Of a DNA stretch of 31,967 nucleotides, positions 25,129 to 31,967 are shown one piece after another. Every line of letters begins with the position of its first letter. Position 1 is the stretch's first letter. The stretch is from positions 1 through 31,967 of the forward strand of contig DAOOPA010000007.1 of NCBI GenBank assembly GCA_035388025.1, written 5' to 3'. Source of the DNA: JAAZMX01 sp035388025 (GTDB lineage: Bacteria; Patescibacteriota; Patescibacteriia; UBA2196; GWA2-42-15). The notes beneath the pieces are model-generated. The model made no database searches. It was not told the origin of the DNA and saw nothing but the letters and a program-made list of their open reading frames with translations. The translations under genes were made by a program, and so were the position numbers.

Positions 25129-26310
25129 TTACGCGTTCATCAGTCGGCAGAACTTTTCCACTTCGTGGCGGTCGGCGTCGCGGAACTCAATCGAGTCCGG
25201 GTTGCCGTCCTTACCAAAGTGGACCTTCACGCCGGAGCGCTCCGCTACCGTCGCCTTTGCCATCCACTGCGTGGACAGGTGTTTGGCAACACCCATTCCA
25301 AATGCACTAATAAAAATGTGCATAATGGAATTAAAGGGCCTTGGCAGCGGCATAACCTGCGCACTTACCTGCGAGATGGTCGAGTCGTGGAGACTGGCCA
25401 GCAGGTCGTGCAAGGTGGCTGGTGCGGTGGTATTTGCCATAGCCGTGGACGCATTAGTGGCATTTTTGTCAGCGACATTGGTGATATTTCCCATCTTACC
25501 GGCAAACTGCCCGGCGATGTCGGCGACAAGACCATCAAATTCCGCCCGATATTTCTCCGCGCCTCTACGACCGATTGGCCAGCAGCGTTCAGCCGCAGTG
25601 CGAAATACATCCACCGGTCCGAGCGTGCCGGTCTGAATCAACTTGCCGATGGAAATCATCATCCGAAGTCCTTCCGGTTGATGAAATTTTTTCGGGTCTA
25701 GCTTTTCACCGAGCGCGCGAACTGACTCGACGAGGACCTTGGCGACCTCCAACCGGATGCCCGCCTCGCTTGCCGTGATAACCGCCATCTCATCAATGGT
25801 CGGCATTAGGCACACGATCAGGTCGTACCGGTCAAGTTCAGCCCTGGCCGCTTCTTCCACGCCCAGGTCCTTGTCGTTGCCGGTCGACACGATGGCAATG
25901 TCAAGATCCATCTGGCCGCCATCAGGCCAGTTGACGATGCGTTCCGATGCCAGCAACTGAAACTGGCTTTTGAGTTCCGGTGGGACTCTATTAAATTCGT
26001 CCACCACTAGAACTCCGCCGTTGCTGACTTTTTTCAACTGGCCGTTGAGCAATTGATAGCCCGAAGCCCTCATCGCTTTCCCCAGCTCAATATGGCCGTC
26101 TGGGGTTTTGTACGGGAATAGGGCTTTCCAGTCGTTCTCATTTCCACCGTCGAGGACTTCTACCAGCTCCTGGCCGAACTCATCGATGGCGATTTTCCGG
26201 GACAAAAAGGTTTTGCCGGTCCCCGGAGGGCCGGCAACAAGAGCAATCATTTTGCCGCTCATCCAAGCCGGCAGTTTGGCCGCGAATTGGCCGGAATTCA
26301 GCGTCAACAT
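25129..26310 (-). CDS. MoxR/CobS-type AAA+ ATPase
   Basis: A 393-residue AAA+ ATPase has Walker A GPPGTGKT (27-34) and Walker B VLVVDEFNRVP (101-110). It has sensor 1 in AIVSTGNDKD and the MoxR-like SQFQLLASERIVNWPDG segment. CobS and MoxR ATPases form rings that drive a VWA partner, which here is encoded two steps on. The C-terminal third, after NITNVADKNATNAST, is unfamiliar and may be an element-specific adaptor. Its Shine-Dalgarno AAGGAGG lies inside the last codons of the Alba gene, and the ATG begins one base after that stop, so the two are translationally coupled. Confidence 0.88.
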   Translation of the reverse strand: MLTLNSGQFAAKLPAWMSGKMIALVAGPPGTGKTFLSRKIAIDEFGQELVEVLDGGNENDWKALFPYKTPDGHIELGKAMRASGYQLLNGQLKKVSNGGVLVVDEFNRVPPELKSQFQLLASERIVNWPDGGQMDLDIAIVSTGNDKDLGVEEAARAELDRYDLIVCLMPTIDEMAVITASEAGIRLEVAKVLVESVRALGEKLDPKKFHQPEGLRMMISIGKLIQTGTLGPVDVFRTAAERCWPIGRRGAEKYRAEFDGLVADIAGQFAGKMGNITNVADKNATNASTAMANTTAPATLHDLLASLHDSTISQVSAQVMPLPRPFNSIMHIFISAFGMGVAKHLSTQWMAKATVAERSGVKVHFGKDGNPDSIEFRDADRHEVEKFCRLMNA

Positions 26311-26311
26311 G

Positions 26312-26599
26312 CTACGCCTCCTTCCCGACCATCTCGATTTCCACGTAGCTCACCATCTTACCAGCACCACCGGGGGCAGTTTCCTGACCCCAGCTGACCT
26401 CACCCCGCTCTACCGGCTGGTGCATGTTCACCGCCATATTGGCGGCGTCGAACGCCAGACCGATCAATCTTCCGCGGGCCCGGAGCGTGATGGTTTTTTG
26501 CCCTTCACCAAGCCGGGTGGCTATGGCTAGAGCGTAATTTGCGACAGCTTTTTTCCCGACCACGATGGGCCGGGGCGTTTTGTTTTGTTCGTTAGCCAT
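26312..26599 (-). CDS. Alba-like nucleic-acid-binding protein
   Basis: Alba proteins are small dimeric DNA/RNA-binding chromatin proteins, typical of archaea and eukaryotes. The 95-residue protein reads RPIVVGKKAVANYALAIATR, then TITLRARGRLIGLAFDAANM. This matches Alba's pattern of a GKK lysine pair, NYxLA, and a conserved ARGRxIxxAxDxA helix. The C-terminus (WGQETAPGGAGKMVSYVEIE) would give the last strands. The ATG at 26599 follows AAAGGAG by nine bases; the upstream in-frame start is inferior. It is the first gene of the cluster and is coupled to the AAA+ gene. Because Alba relatives bind structured RNA, a role with the neighbouring RNAs is plausible. Confidence 0.8.
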   Translation of the reverse strand: MANEQNKTPRPIVVGKKAVANYALAIATRLGEGQKTITLRARGRLIGLAFDAANMAVNMHQPVERGEVSWGQETAPGGAGKMVSYVEIEMVGKEA

Positions 26600-27815
26600 G
26601 ATAGTTCTCCTTTCCATGGCTTGGGGAGAGTTATTTGCCGTCACTCTCTAGTGTCTTGTTTATGACGTGGCAACCCGTCACTGATTTAAATTTTAAGGGC
26701 AAACAAAACCCTTTGGCGACCTTGAATATAATAGACTATTTCTACCATACCAAGGCCAATAAAAGGGATTTGTTTACTACTCATTTGATATTCACTTTTC
26801 AACGTACGCGCTTTTTTCTCTCTATAAAATTCCCCTTTGACCGGGGACAAAATTTCTTTGATTTTGAAATTTTAGAAAGATATAGCGAGAAGATTGTTTA
26901 TTTAGTTGCGAGCATGGCAGCTAAATAAACAAATATTCCAGCTGTATCACATAGGCATTTTATATTAATAATCTCTCTCCTTTTCCAATCCTTCCAACCC
27001 CTCGAGTTGGGCTGTAAGGTTTAGAAAAAGTGAGAGCCGCAGAGTTGCTGGGTGGCGGCTCTCGGGGGAGCACCTGGTTTAATGTTGGTAAACCAGGAAA
27101 CCGTTACGAGCGAGAGTTTATTGACTCATTCCCTCTCACTCGCCCCGATTGTGGCGTCCGCTCCCCTCAAATCGGGGAAAATAGGAAGCGGTTTGGTTCC
27201 GACTACTTGTGTCCGCGCCATCGGCCAAGGCGCTTAAAAGTGTTTCATTCTTCCTCCTTGGTTATTTCTACTCACTATTTATATTGAGCAAAAATCACCA
27301 AAGAGGTTTTTCAAAGAACATTTTTTCGGCTTCTGCCGCAGGAGTGTTTAAAAAGTTTTACTAATTACTAGTTACGAGTTACGAGTTACTAATTACTTTT
27401 CTACCCACTCCTTCGGCTTGATTTCCCGATTACTCGGGACTTCAATTCGAAGGGCACTCTTAGTTCAGCTCTAGGTGAGAATAATCGCCGTTCCAGACGA
27501 GCGTTGGAGCTCGGCAACTAAATCTACTGCCCTAAAACCTCCCAAGGAATTAATGCTAGGGGCTACAATTCTCTCCTCAAGAGAGCACCCCACAACATTA
27601 ATTCTTCGCTAGACCATCACCGCCTTTAGTCGGCGACTTTGGCCATAGTGATATTTAAAAGTTTATTTAAAAGATCAATTTGCTCGTTCGATCTTTCTTC
27701 CTCTTTAACAAGGAAGGTGGTGAAGATGAGTTTTATCTTTCTAACTTATGGATGAATAATTATATGGTTTATGTCCATCATAGTAAGATTGTCTCTCTCC
27801 TCTACACCACTCTCC
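26600..27815 (-). ncRNA. Long structured tract upstream of the Alba gene
   Basis: About 1.2 kb has no supported gene. Its stems include GAGAGT/ACTCTC beside the Alba start, AAAATTTC/GAAATTTT, TTGTTTATTTAG/CTAAATAAACAA (near 26895-26931), GAGAGCCGC/GCGGCTCTC (27032-27063), CCTGGTTTA/TAAACCAGG (27073-27097) and CCCCGATT/AATCGGGG (27143-27177). There is a tiered stem CCTTCG-TTGA-CCCGA with exact complements (27410-27453). Another nests GAATTAATG, GGGG and CTCTC (27547-27604). CGAGCGAGAG/CTCTCACTCG (27107-27142) is C.A on plus and G.U on minus. It may be a giant 5' leader or separate RNAs. Confidence 0.55.
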
Positions 27816-27856
27816 AAATAAAAAGGACCCTGTCCTAATAGGTGAGGAGAGGGTCC
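27816..27856 (-). terminator. Intrinsic terminator 240 nt into the cluster transcript
   Basis: On the minus strand GGACCCT...AGGGTCC (27825-27831 with 27850-27856) with inner CCT/AGG runs into TTTTTATTT. It would end a short RNA started at 28092 or act as an attenuator for the genes beyond. Confidence 0.75.
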
Positions 27857-28092
27857 GTTATTAATAATAATAAATGTATATCTACCGCCCAGTTGCAATA
27901 TCTATGGGGCATGCCTTGCCCCACTCAAAATTATTGAGATAACTCTGGGATAGTAGGGCGAAAGCCGTCAGGCGTTTCCGTGCTTCCAAACATTAGGTTT
28001 AAAAGCACGAATTCGAACTTTGGGCGGGGTCTCTCCTCTTAAGTTTTAAAGGTTCTGTTCCTGCTTGACTTTTCTTCGCTTTTTTATCGTAT
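27857..28092 (-). ncRNA. Compact multibranched leader RNA
   Basis: Read on minus, CCGCCCA (28021-28027) pairs with TGGGCGG (27885-27891), closing a junction of four hairpins. These are GTGCTTTTAAAC-CTAAT-GTTTGGAAGCAC (27980-28008), GCC-TGAC-GGC (27964-27973), CTCAA/TTGAG (27924-27938) and TGGGGCA/TGCCCCA (27905-27923). The first hairpin has two G.U pairs on minus that would be C.A on plus, fixing the strand. A promoter precedes it and a terminator follows, so it is either a small RNA or a riboswitch-like attenuator. It matches no class I know. Confidence 0.65.
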
Positions 28093-28098
28093 CAAAGC

Positions 28099-28127
28099 AC
28101 TATAACATATATGTCAATTATTGTCAA
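28099..28127 (-). promoter_or_regulatory. Main promoter of the Alba/MoxR/VWA cluster
   Basis: Minus strand: TTGACA (28122-28127), 17 bases, TATAGT (28099-28104); start near 28092. Two further TTGACA hexamers in the same strand lie within 25 bases. Confidence 0.75.
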
Positions 28128-28230
28128 CGATAAATGTCAAGAATTTTACAAAAATTACGACAAATCCGATTTTAATTGATTAAAAAGATAATAAAAATCG
28201 CCAAAATTGATTAAATTTTGACGAAAAGTA

Positions 28231-28259
28231 TTGACAAAAAGGTTTTGTGGGAATATAAT
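28231..28259 (+). promoter_or_regulatory. Perfect consensus sigma70 promoter
   Basis: Plus strand: TTGACA (28231-28236), 17 bases, TATAAT (28254-28259). Both boxes are exact consensus. It drives the four-helix-bundle gene and probably the TrmB-family gene beyond. Confidence 0.85.
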
Positions 28260-28322
28260 TAAGGTAGAAAAGGGTTGTAAACGACACGAGCTTATGGGTC
28301 GGGCGAGGGCTATAAAATAGCA

Positions 28323-28794
28323 AGTAATGAGTAACGAGCAACGAGTAATAAGTAAAGAGTAGCGGATTTTAATGGTTTTTTACTTTATTAATATGACTGG
28401 TAAAATAGAGAATTTTTATGACTTAAGTACATGGAAAGAGGCCCATTTATTAGTTTTAAAAATTTACAAAATAACGGAGCAATTTCCCGCCCATGAAATA
28501 TATGGAGTTACTAGCCAAATAAGAAGGGCTTCAAGCTCAATAACTGCCAACATCGCTGAGGGTTTTTCTAGGTATCATTATAAAGATAAGATTAAGTTTT
28601 ATTACCAAGCTCGTGGATCTATTTCGGAAGTACAGAATTTCTTGATCTTATCTCGGGATCTTGGCTATATCAACACCGAAAAGTGTGCCGAGCTTGGTTT
28701 GAAAGCTCACGATGTTAGAAAATTACTTAATGGTCTTATCCGAGCGACAGGCAATAAAATTTAATCCATTCCTCTTGACTCATTACCCATTACT
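28323..28794. mobile_element. Inverted-repeat cassette carrying the four-helix-bundle gene
   Basis: AGTAATGAGTAACGAG (28323-28338) recurs inverted at 28779-28794 with 14 of 16 matches, enclosing the four-helix-bundle gene. The repeat belongs to the GAGTAATGAGTAAC filler family. The organisation parallels the GxxExxY cassette before valS. Confidence 0.5.
28393..28764 (+). CDS. Four-helix-bundle protein (S23/IVP family)
   Basis: The family was first seen in intervening sequences of 23S rRNA genes and is widespread in CPR. The 123-residue protein has the pattern FYDLSTWKEAHLLVLKIY, FPAHEIYGVTSQIRRASSSI, TANIAEGFSRY, FYYQARGSISEVQNFLILSR and a final helix. The ATG at 28393 begins the conserved region; seven extra upstream residues are unlikely. 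No Shine-Dalgarno. It stands in an inverted-repeat cassette between a consensus promoter and the TrmB-family gene. Biochemical role unknown. Confidence 0.88.
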   Translation: MTGKIENFYDLSTWKEAHLLVLKIYKITEQFPAHEIYGVTSQIRRASSSITANIAEGFSRYHYKDKIKFYYQARGSISEVQNFLILSRDLGYINTEKCAELGLKAHDVRKLLNGLIRATGNKI

Positions 28795-28868
28795 GATAAA
28801 CAGCTTCAGTAATGGAACAATGAAACCATGAAACAATAGAAACATAAAACAATTTAACAACACTTTTT

Positions 28869-29666
28869 ATGTCTATTCAAAACAACAACTCCCCAGTAAA
28901 TACCGACCAGCCCATCCTGACCCAGCTTGGATTGTCGGACAAAGAAGCTGAGATTTATCAAATCATGCTTCGGCATGGCAAAACCCCAGCCAGCAAAATT
29001 TTGCCGGAAACTAGTTTGAAGCGCACCACGGTTTATAGTATTTTGGAAGATCTGGTCAAAAAGGGGATCGTGGAAAAAGACGAATCCGGCGCCGTTATTG
29101 AATTTCGCGCCAAACACCCCTATGCTCTCAAAGAATATTTGGAAAGTCGCGTCAGTCAAATAAAAACCGCCGAGAGTAAACTCGACGCTGTTTTGCCGGA
29201 CTTTATTTCTTTCTACAACTCCGCCCAAAACCGTCCGGGCGTGAAGTTTTATGAAGGCAAAGAAGGAATAATTAAAATTTATGAAGAATTATTAAAGCAG
29301 GGTAAAAATATTGACAGTATCGAAGATAAAGGTGAGATGGCCGCTTTCATTCCGGAATATTCTAAGGACTATCCCAAGAAAAGAGTTAAACATAATATTT
29401 TTAATCGCGTTATTGCCCCCTCAGACAATCCCATAAATCCTACCAATGAAAAGGAAATGAGAGAAACAAGGTTCATTCCCACCAGCCAATTTCCTTTTCG
29501 CATGGATGTAAAAATTGTTGGCCAATTAGTTTCCTTAATAACCTTTAAAAAAGATAATCCAACGGGCGTGCTTATTGACAATCAAGAATTGGCGGAAAAT
29601 TTTAGGATGATGTTTGAATTAATATGGAACTTTTTAGGTGCTAAAAAAGAGGAAAAAATTAATTAG
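28869..29666 (+). CDS. TrmB-family transcriptional regulator
   Basis: TrmB proteins are winged-helix regulators, best known for sugar control in archaea. Residues 17-75 form the helix-turn-helix (LTQLGLSDKEAEIYQIMLRH, LKRTTVYSILEDLVKKGIVE). A short coiled coil (about 90-115) leads into a PLD-like ligand domain (VKFYEGKEGIIKIYEELLKQ onward). At 265 residues it lacks the long C-terminal sugar-binding domain of classical TrmB. Its stop overlaps by four bases the stop of the convergent gene. No operator was identified; the alpha-glucan genes are possible but unproven targets. Confidence 0.88.
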   Translation: MSIQNNNSPVNTDQPILTQLGLSDKEAEIYQIMLRHGKTPASKILPETSLKRTTVYSILEDLVKKGIVEKDESGAVIEFRAKHPYALKEYLESRVSQIKTAESKLDAVLPDFISFYNSAQNRPGVKFYEGKEGIIKIYEELLKQGKNIDSIEDKGEMAAFIPEYSKDYPKKRVKHNIFNRVIAPSDNPINPTNEKEMRETRFIPTSQFPFRMDVKIVGQLVSLITFKKDNPTGVLIDNQELAENFRMMFELIWNFLGAKKEEKIN

Positions 29667-31792
29667 TTTAAACTTATATTTCTTTGGGAGAGTACTTTTC
29701 TTACCGCTTGATGTGTTAGTCCTGTTTTATCTAGACTTTCTAGATAATGGCTATCGTTGGCTAATTCTTCAATTGTCACTAGCTCATAGCCGGGAAGGAG
29801 GCATTCCTCTATAGTTTTTTTTGATGACCCGTCTCGGGTAATATACATTGCCAAAGGTGCCCTGTCTTGTGAAAGATCCTCACCTGGGAAGCCTGGCCCA
29901 AGAACAACTAGAAATTCAAAATTATTTGTTAGTTCAGGTCTTGCTTGCCTAGCCTCTAAAACTTCAGCTATGCGATAATACCAGCCGTCATTGTCGCGTA
30001 TACTATCGTCAATCGTTGTCCCGCCAACAGACAATTTGGCAAAAAGTGCCTCAAGAAAGTCTTGATATTTTTCACCGCGGGCATAGACCGAAGAGCGAGC
30101 AGCGATCTCAATATCAATTTGCCCATCTTGTAATCTCTTAATCTCTCCAATGTCGCCAATCATCACGTTGGCCGAGAAGGCGTCAATTAGCTGATAATAA
30201 TCAAGGGTCTGCCAGTCTTCCCTTAGAAAATCTTCAAGATTTTCATCTAGGAGATTTTTTATTTTTTTAATGTTTAAAGATAAATCGGATAATTTTATTT
30301 TATTTGGATATATTACCTGGCCCTCATTATCACGACTACTGATATTGCTCGGGACCTCATCAGCTATCTTTAAGCGTTCGGACAGCTGGGGGAGTAGTTG
30401 TTTTAGTCCATTAATATCTTGAGCCAAGAGGTCTTGGGCCCCCTGATCATATTCAAATTTGTCTTTACTGGTTTCGCTCAATTTAATAACCAAAGTTTTA
30501 TATAAGAAGTCGGCGACCATTCTTCGCTCTTCTGGTTCTATGGAAATTTTTAGCTCGCCTTCTAATTTATTAAAATCAATCAATTTTTCGATAATCGGAG
30601 ACAGAGGATAATAGATTTTGTCTGAAAGGGCAAAATCCTGATAAGCTTCAGTCAACCCTTTATCCACCCTTTCCCGTTTACTGACTCCACTGCCAGGCCC
30701 TATTTCCAGTAAGGTTTGTTTTTTCCCCTCACCAGATTGTTTTGCACGTAATAATAAAAATTTATTTATATCAATACCAAATCTAAGATTGTATTCTTCT
30801 GATGTCCGATCAACACGCCAATGAATTTCTGGAATGGGTTCAAGCTTGCCCATCCTAGCCAGGGCTCTGAAAGTTAAGGCCTTGGCTCCCGGCGACATTA
30901 AATTTTTTAGAATCAGTGCTTGTTTATTCTCAAATTCTTTTAAATTAATGTCGTTTCTTTCCAGCAAAGATGCAATCATTTTGAATTGAGAACGGACAAT
31001 TTTTTCTTGAGGTGTTTCCTCATTAAGCTCCCGAATAAATTCATCAACCACCTCGCTTGTCTCGCGATCCCCGCTAAGTGAGTTATTCAGTTCTACAAAA
31101 TAATCTTTACCGCGACTAAGCAGTGCTTGTAAAACTAAATCCTCTGAAATTTCCAAATCAGGGAATTCTTCTCTCAAGCTATTCAAAATTGAGTTTACCG
31201 AACCATATGACTCCTTAATAAATTTGGCGTAAGTACCAAATACTCGGTTGCCTTCGGCCGGATCGGACTTGAGTTTTTCAGCCAACACCAATAATTGTTC
31301 CCCATAGTCAATATCTTCCGCCACAACCACAAAAGAATTTAAAAAGCTTTGTTTATATTCGGGATTTTCTGCTAAAATAGAACGCAACCTTTGGAACGTC
31401 TCGCCATTCCCTTTACCCAGAAAACGAGCCAAGTGGTGTTGGGGTAGGCGCTCCATTTCCAAAAAAGAAATACCCAAATCTTTTTCTATCAACCTCCGCA
31501 GGGCAGGATGGTCTATGTGCTGTAATAATAGCGGAACATCAGCTTCGGTTCCGCCGAATGGATTTAGTTCATTGTCATTCTTAATATTTTCATATGATAT
31601 AAAATTAACAGGCAGGGTATGTTCGCTTACTATCTGCTCAATGTGCTTTAAAAAACGCTGACAATCCAAGACTAGCTGGCTATTTTTTTCTTCTAATTTT
31701 TTATTTAATAATAAATATTCTTGAGTGGAGATTATTTGTCCGTAACCTTGTTCCATTGAGGAAATTATTTTTTCTAATTCTTCTTCGGCCAC
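29663..31792 (-). CDS. Large protein with a methyltransferase-like glycine motif
   Basis: The protein is 709 residues from a GTG at 31792. It has an N-terminal helical region (to about 330). A segment with LLEIGPGSGVSKRERVDKGL (near 361) resembles SAM-methyltransferase motif I. The C-terminal part (FEFLVVLGPGFPGEDLSQDR, APLAMYITRDGSS) is an unassigned alpha/beta region. The reading frame stays open for about 53 codons upstream (KYEEYRTFYLGLSEEARGLI) with no ATG, GTG or TTG before a TAA near 31953. The true start is therefore uncertain: a rare start or a frameshift near the edge. Function not recognised. Confidence 0.65.
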   Translation of the reverse strand: MAEEELEKIISSMEQGYGQIISTQEYLLLNKKLEEKNSQLVLDCQRFLKHIEQIVSEHTLPVNFISYENIKNDNELNPFGGTEADVPLLLQHIDHPALRRLIEKDLGISFLEMERLPQHHLARFLGKGNGETFQRLRSILAENPEYKQSFLNSFVVVAEDIDYGEQLLVLAEKLKSDPAEGNRVFGTYAKFIKESYGSVNSILNSLREEFPDLEISEDLVLQALLSRGKDYFVELNNSLSGDRETSEVVDEFIRELNEETPQEKIVRSQFKMIASLLERNDINLKEFENKQALILKNLMSPGAKALTFRALARMGKLEPIPEIHWRVDRTSEEYNLRFGIDINKFLLLRAKQSGEGKKQTLLEIGPGSGVSKRERVDKGLTEAYQDFALSDKIYYPLSPIIEKLIDFNKLEGELKISIEPEERRMVADFLYKTLVIKLSETSKDKFEYDQGAQDLLAQDINGLKQLLPQLSERLKIADEVPSNISSRDNEGQVIYPNKIKLSDLSLNIKKIKNLLDENLEDFLREDWQTLDYYQLIDAFSANVMIGDIGEIKRLQDGQIDIEIAARSSVYARGEKYQDFLEALFAKLSVGGTTIDDSIRDNDGWYYRIAEVLEARQARPELTNNFEFLVVLGPGFPGEDLSQDRAPLAMYITRDGSSKKTIEECLLPGYELVTIEELANDSHYLESLDKTGLTHQAVRKVLSQRNISLN

Positions 31793-31967
31793 TTGCCAAG
31801 ATAACTGATGCTGTCGCGTCAGTTCTTGTTCACTGTTGATTAATTGTTTTATTAAGCCTCGAGCCTCTTCACTTAAGCCAAGATAAAAAGTTCGGTATTC
31901 TTCATATTTATTTAAGGTGCTTGCATAGAACAGCTCTACACAATTTGATATTTTTTAATGATTTTCC

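Noticed and set aside
26635..26928. Open reading frame of 97 codons on plus
   Set aside because: It is opposite to the Alba leader, lacks an SD, and is crossed by stems such as AAAATTTC/GAAATTTT.
27857..28092. Possible tmRNA, RNase P RNA or 6S RNA
   Set aside because: No tag peptide, no tRNA-like ends, no conserved RNase P P4 sequence and no long bubble hairpin; the multibranch junction fits none of them.
18424..28127. CRISPR array or retron/group II intron explaining the repeats
   Set aside because: There are no regularly spaced direct repeats, no reverse transcriptase and no domain V sequence; the repeats are inverted and all different.
18424..28127. Alternative genetic code hiding genes in the gene-free tracts
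   Set aside because: Cluster genes use TGG for Trp and end at standard stops, and reading through stops did not give protein-like sequence by eye.

Overview
The window reads as a Patescibacteria (CPR) chromosome, most likely from a Parcubacteria-like lineage. Supporting signs are short genes packed between A/T-rich repetitive spacers, housekeeping genes that mostly lack Shine-Dalgarno sequences, an Ala/Lys/Glu-rich tail on bS16, a 16S rRNA gene with mismatches to universal primers, and a scatter of GxxExxY and four-helix-bundle proteins. No name-level taxonomy is claimed.

Layout. 93-2028: rplS (minus), diverging from yebC and ruvC (plus). 2091-7286: a glycogen/alpha-glucan operon (GlgA-like synthase, GH57 hydrolase, APH-type kinase, second GlgA-like synthase). 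7374-9784: a DksA/TraR zinc-finger protein, lspA and a YifB/ComM ATPase. 9887-10964: tRNA-Arg(CCG) with a decayed copy beside it, a frameshifted HAD hydrolase and a small unknown gene. 11081-14653 (minus): a T-box leader, a GxxExxY gene inside a short inverted-repeat cassette, and valS, whose editing-side zinc region is replaced by an ASCH-like domain. 14896-17590 (minus): rpsP and a solitary 16S rRNA gene with its own promoter and processing stalk. 17628-18319 (plus): a HEPN/MNT toxin-antitoxin pair whose promoter shares its -35 hexamer with the 16S promoter.

18424-28127 is unlike its surroundings. A strong minus-strand promoter (TTGACA-17-TATAGT) and a strong minus-strand terminator bracket about 9.7 kb. 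It holds seven minus-strand genes: an Alba-like nucleic-acid-binding protein, a MoxR/CobS-type AAA+ ATPase, a CobT-like VWA protein with an HExxH motif and a long low-complexity linker, and four unrecognised small proteins. Nearly every one has a strong Shine-Dalgarno, unlike the host genes. Between the genes lie long non-coding tracts dense in perfect and nested inverted repeats. G.U polarity suggests that most of these fold as minus-strand RNA, but the 1.9-kb tract at 20640-22555 as plus-strand RNA. This is the best candidate for an undescribed system: a mobile or phage-derived unit joining large structured RNAs with an Alba protein and a CobS/CobT-type ATPase-VWA pair.

28231-31792: a perfect consensus promoter, a four-helix-bundle gene in an inverted-repeat cassette, a TrmB-family regulator, and a large convergent protein with a methyltransferase-like glycine motif. 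In two places (before valS and before the TrmB gene) a small cassette gene sits in sense orientation between a regulatory start and the gene it serves. All assignments come from reading the sequence; no database search or folding program was run.
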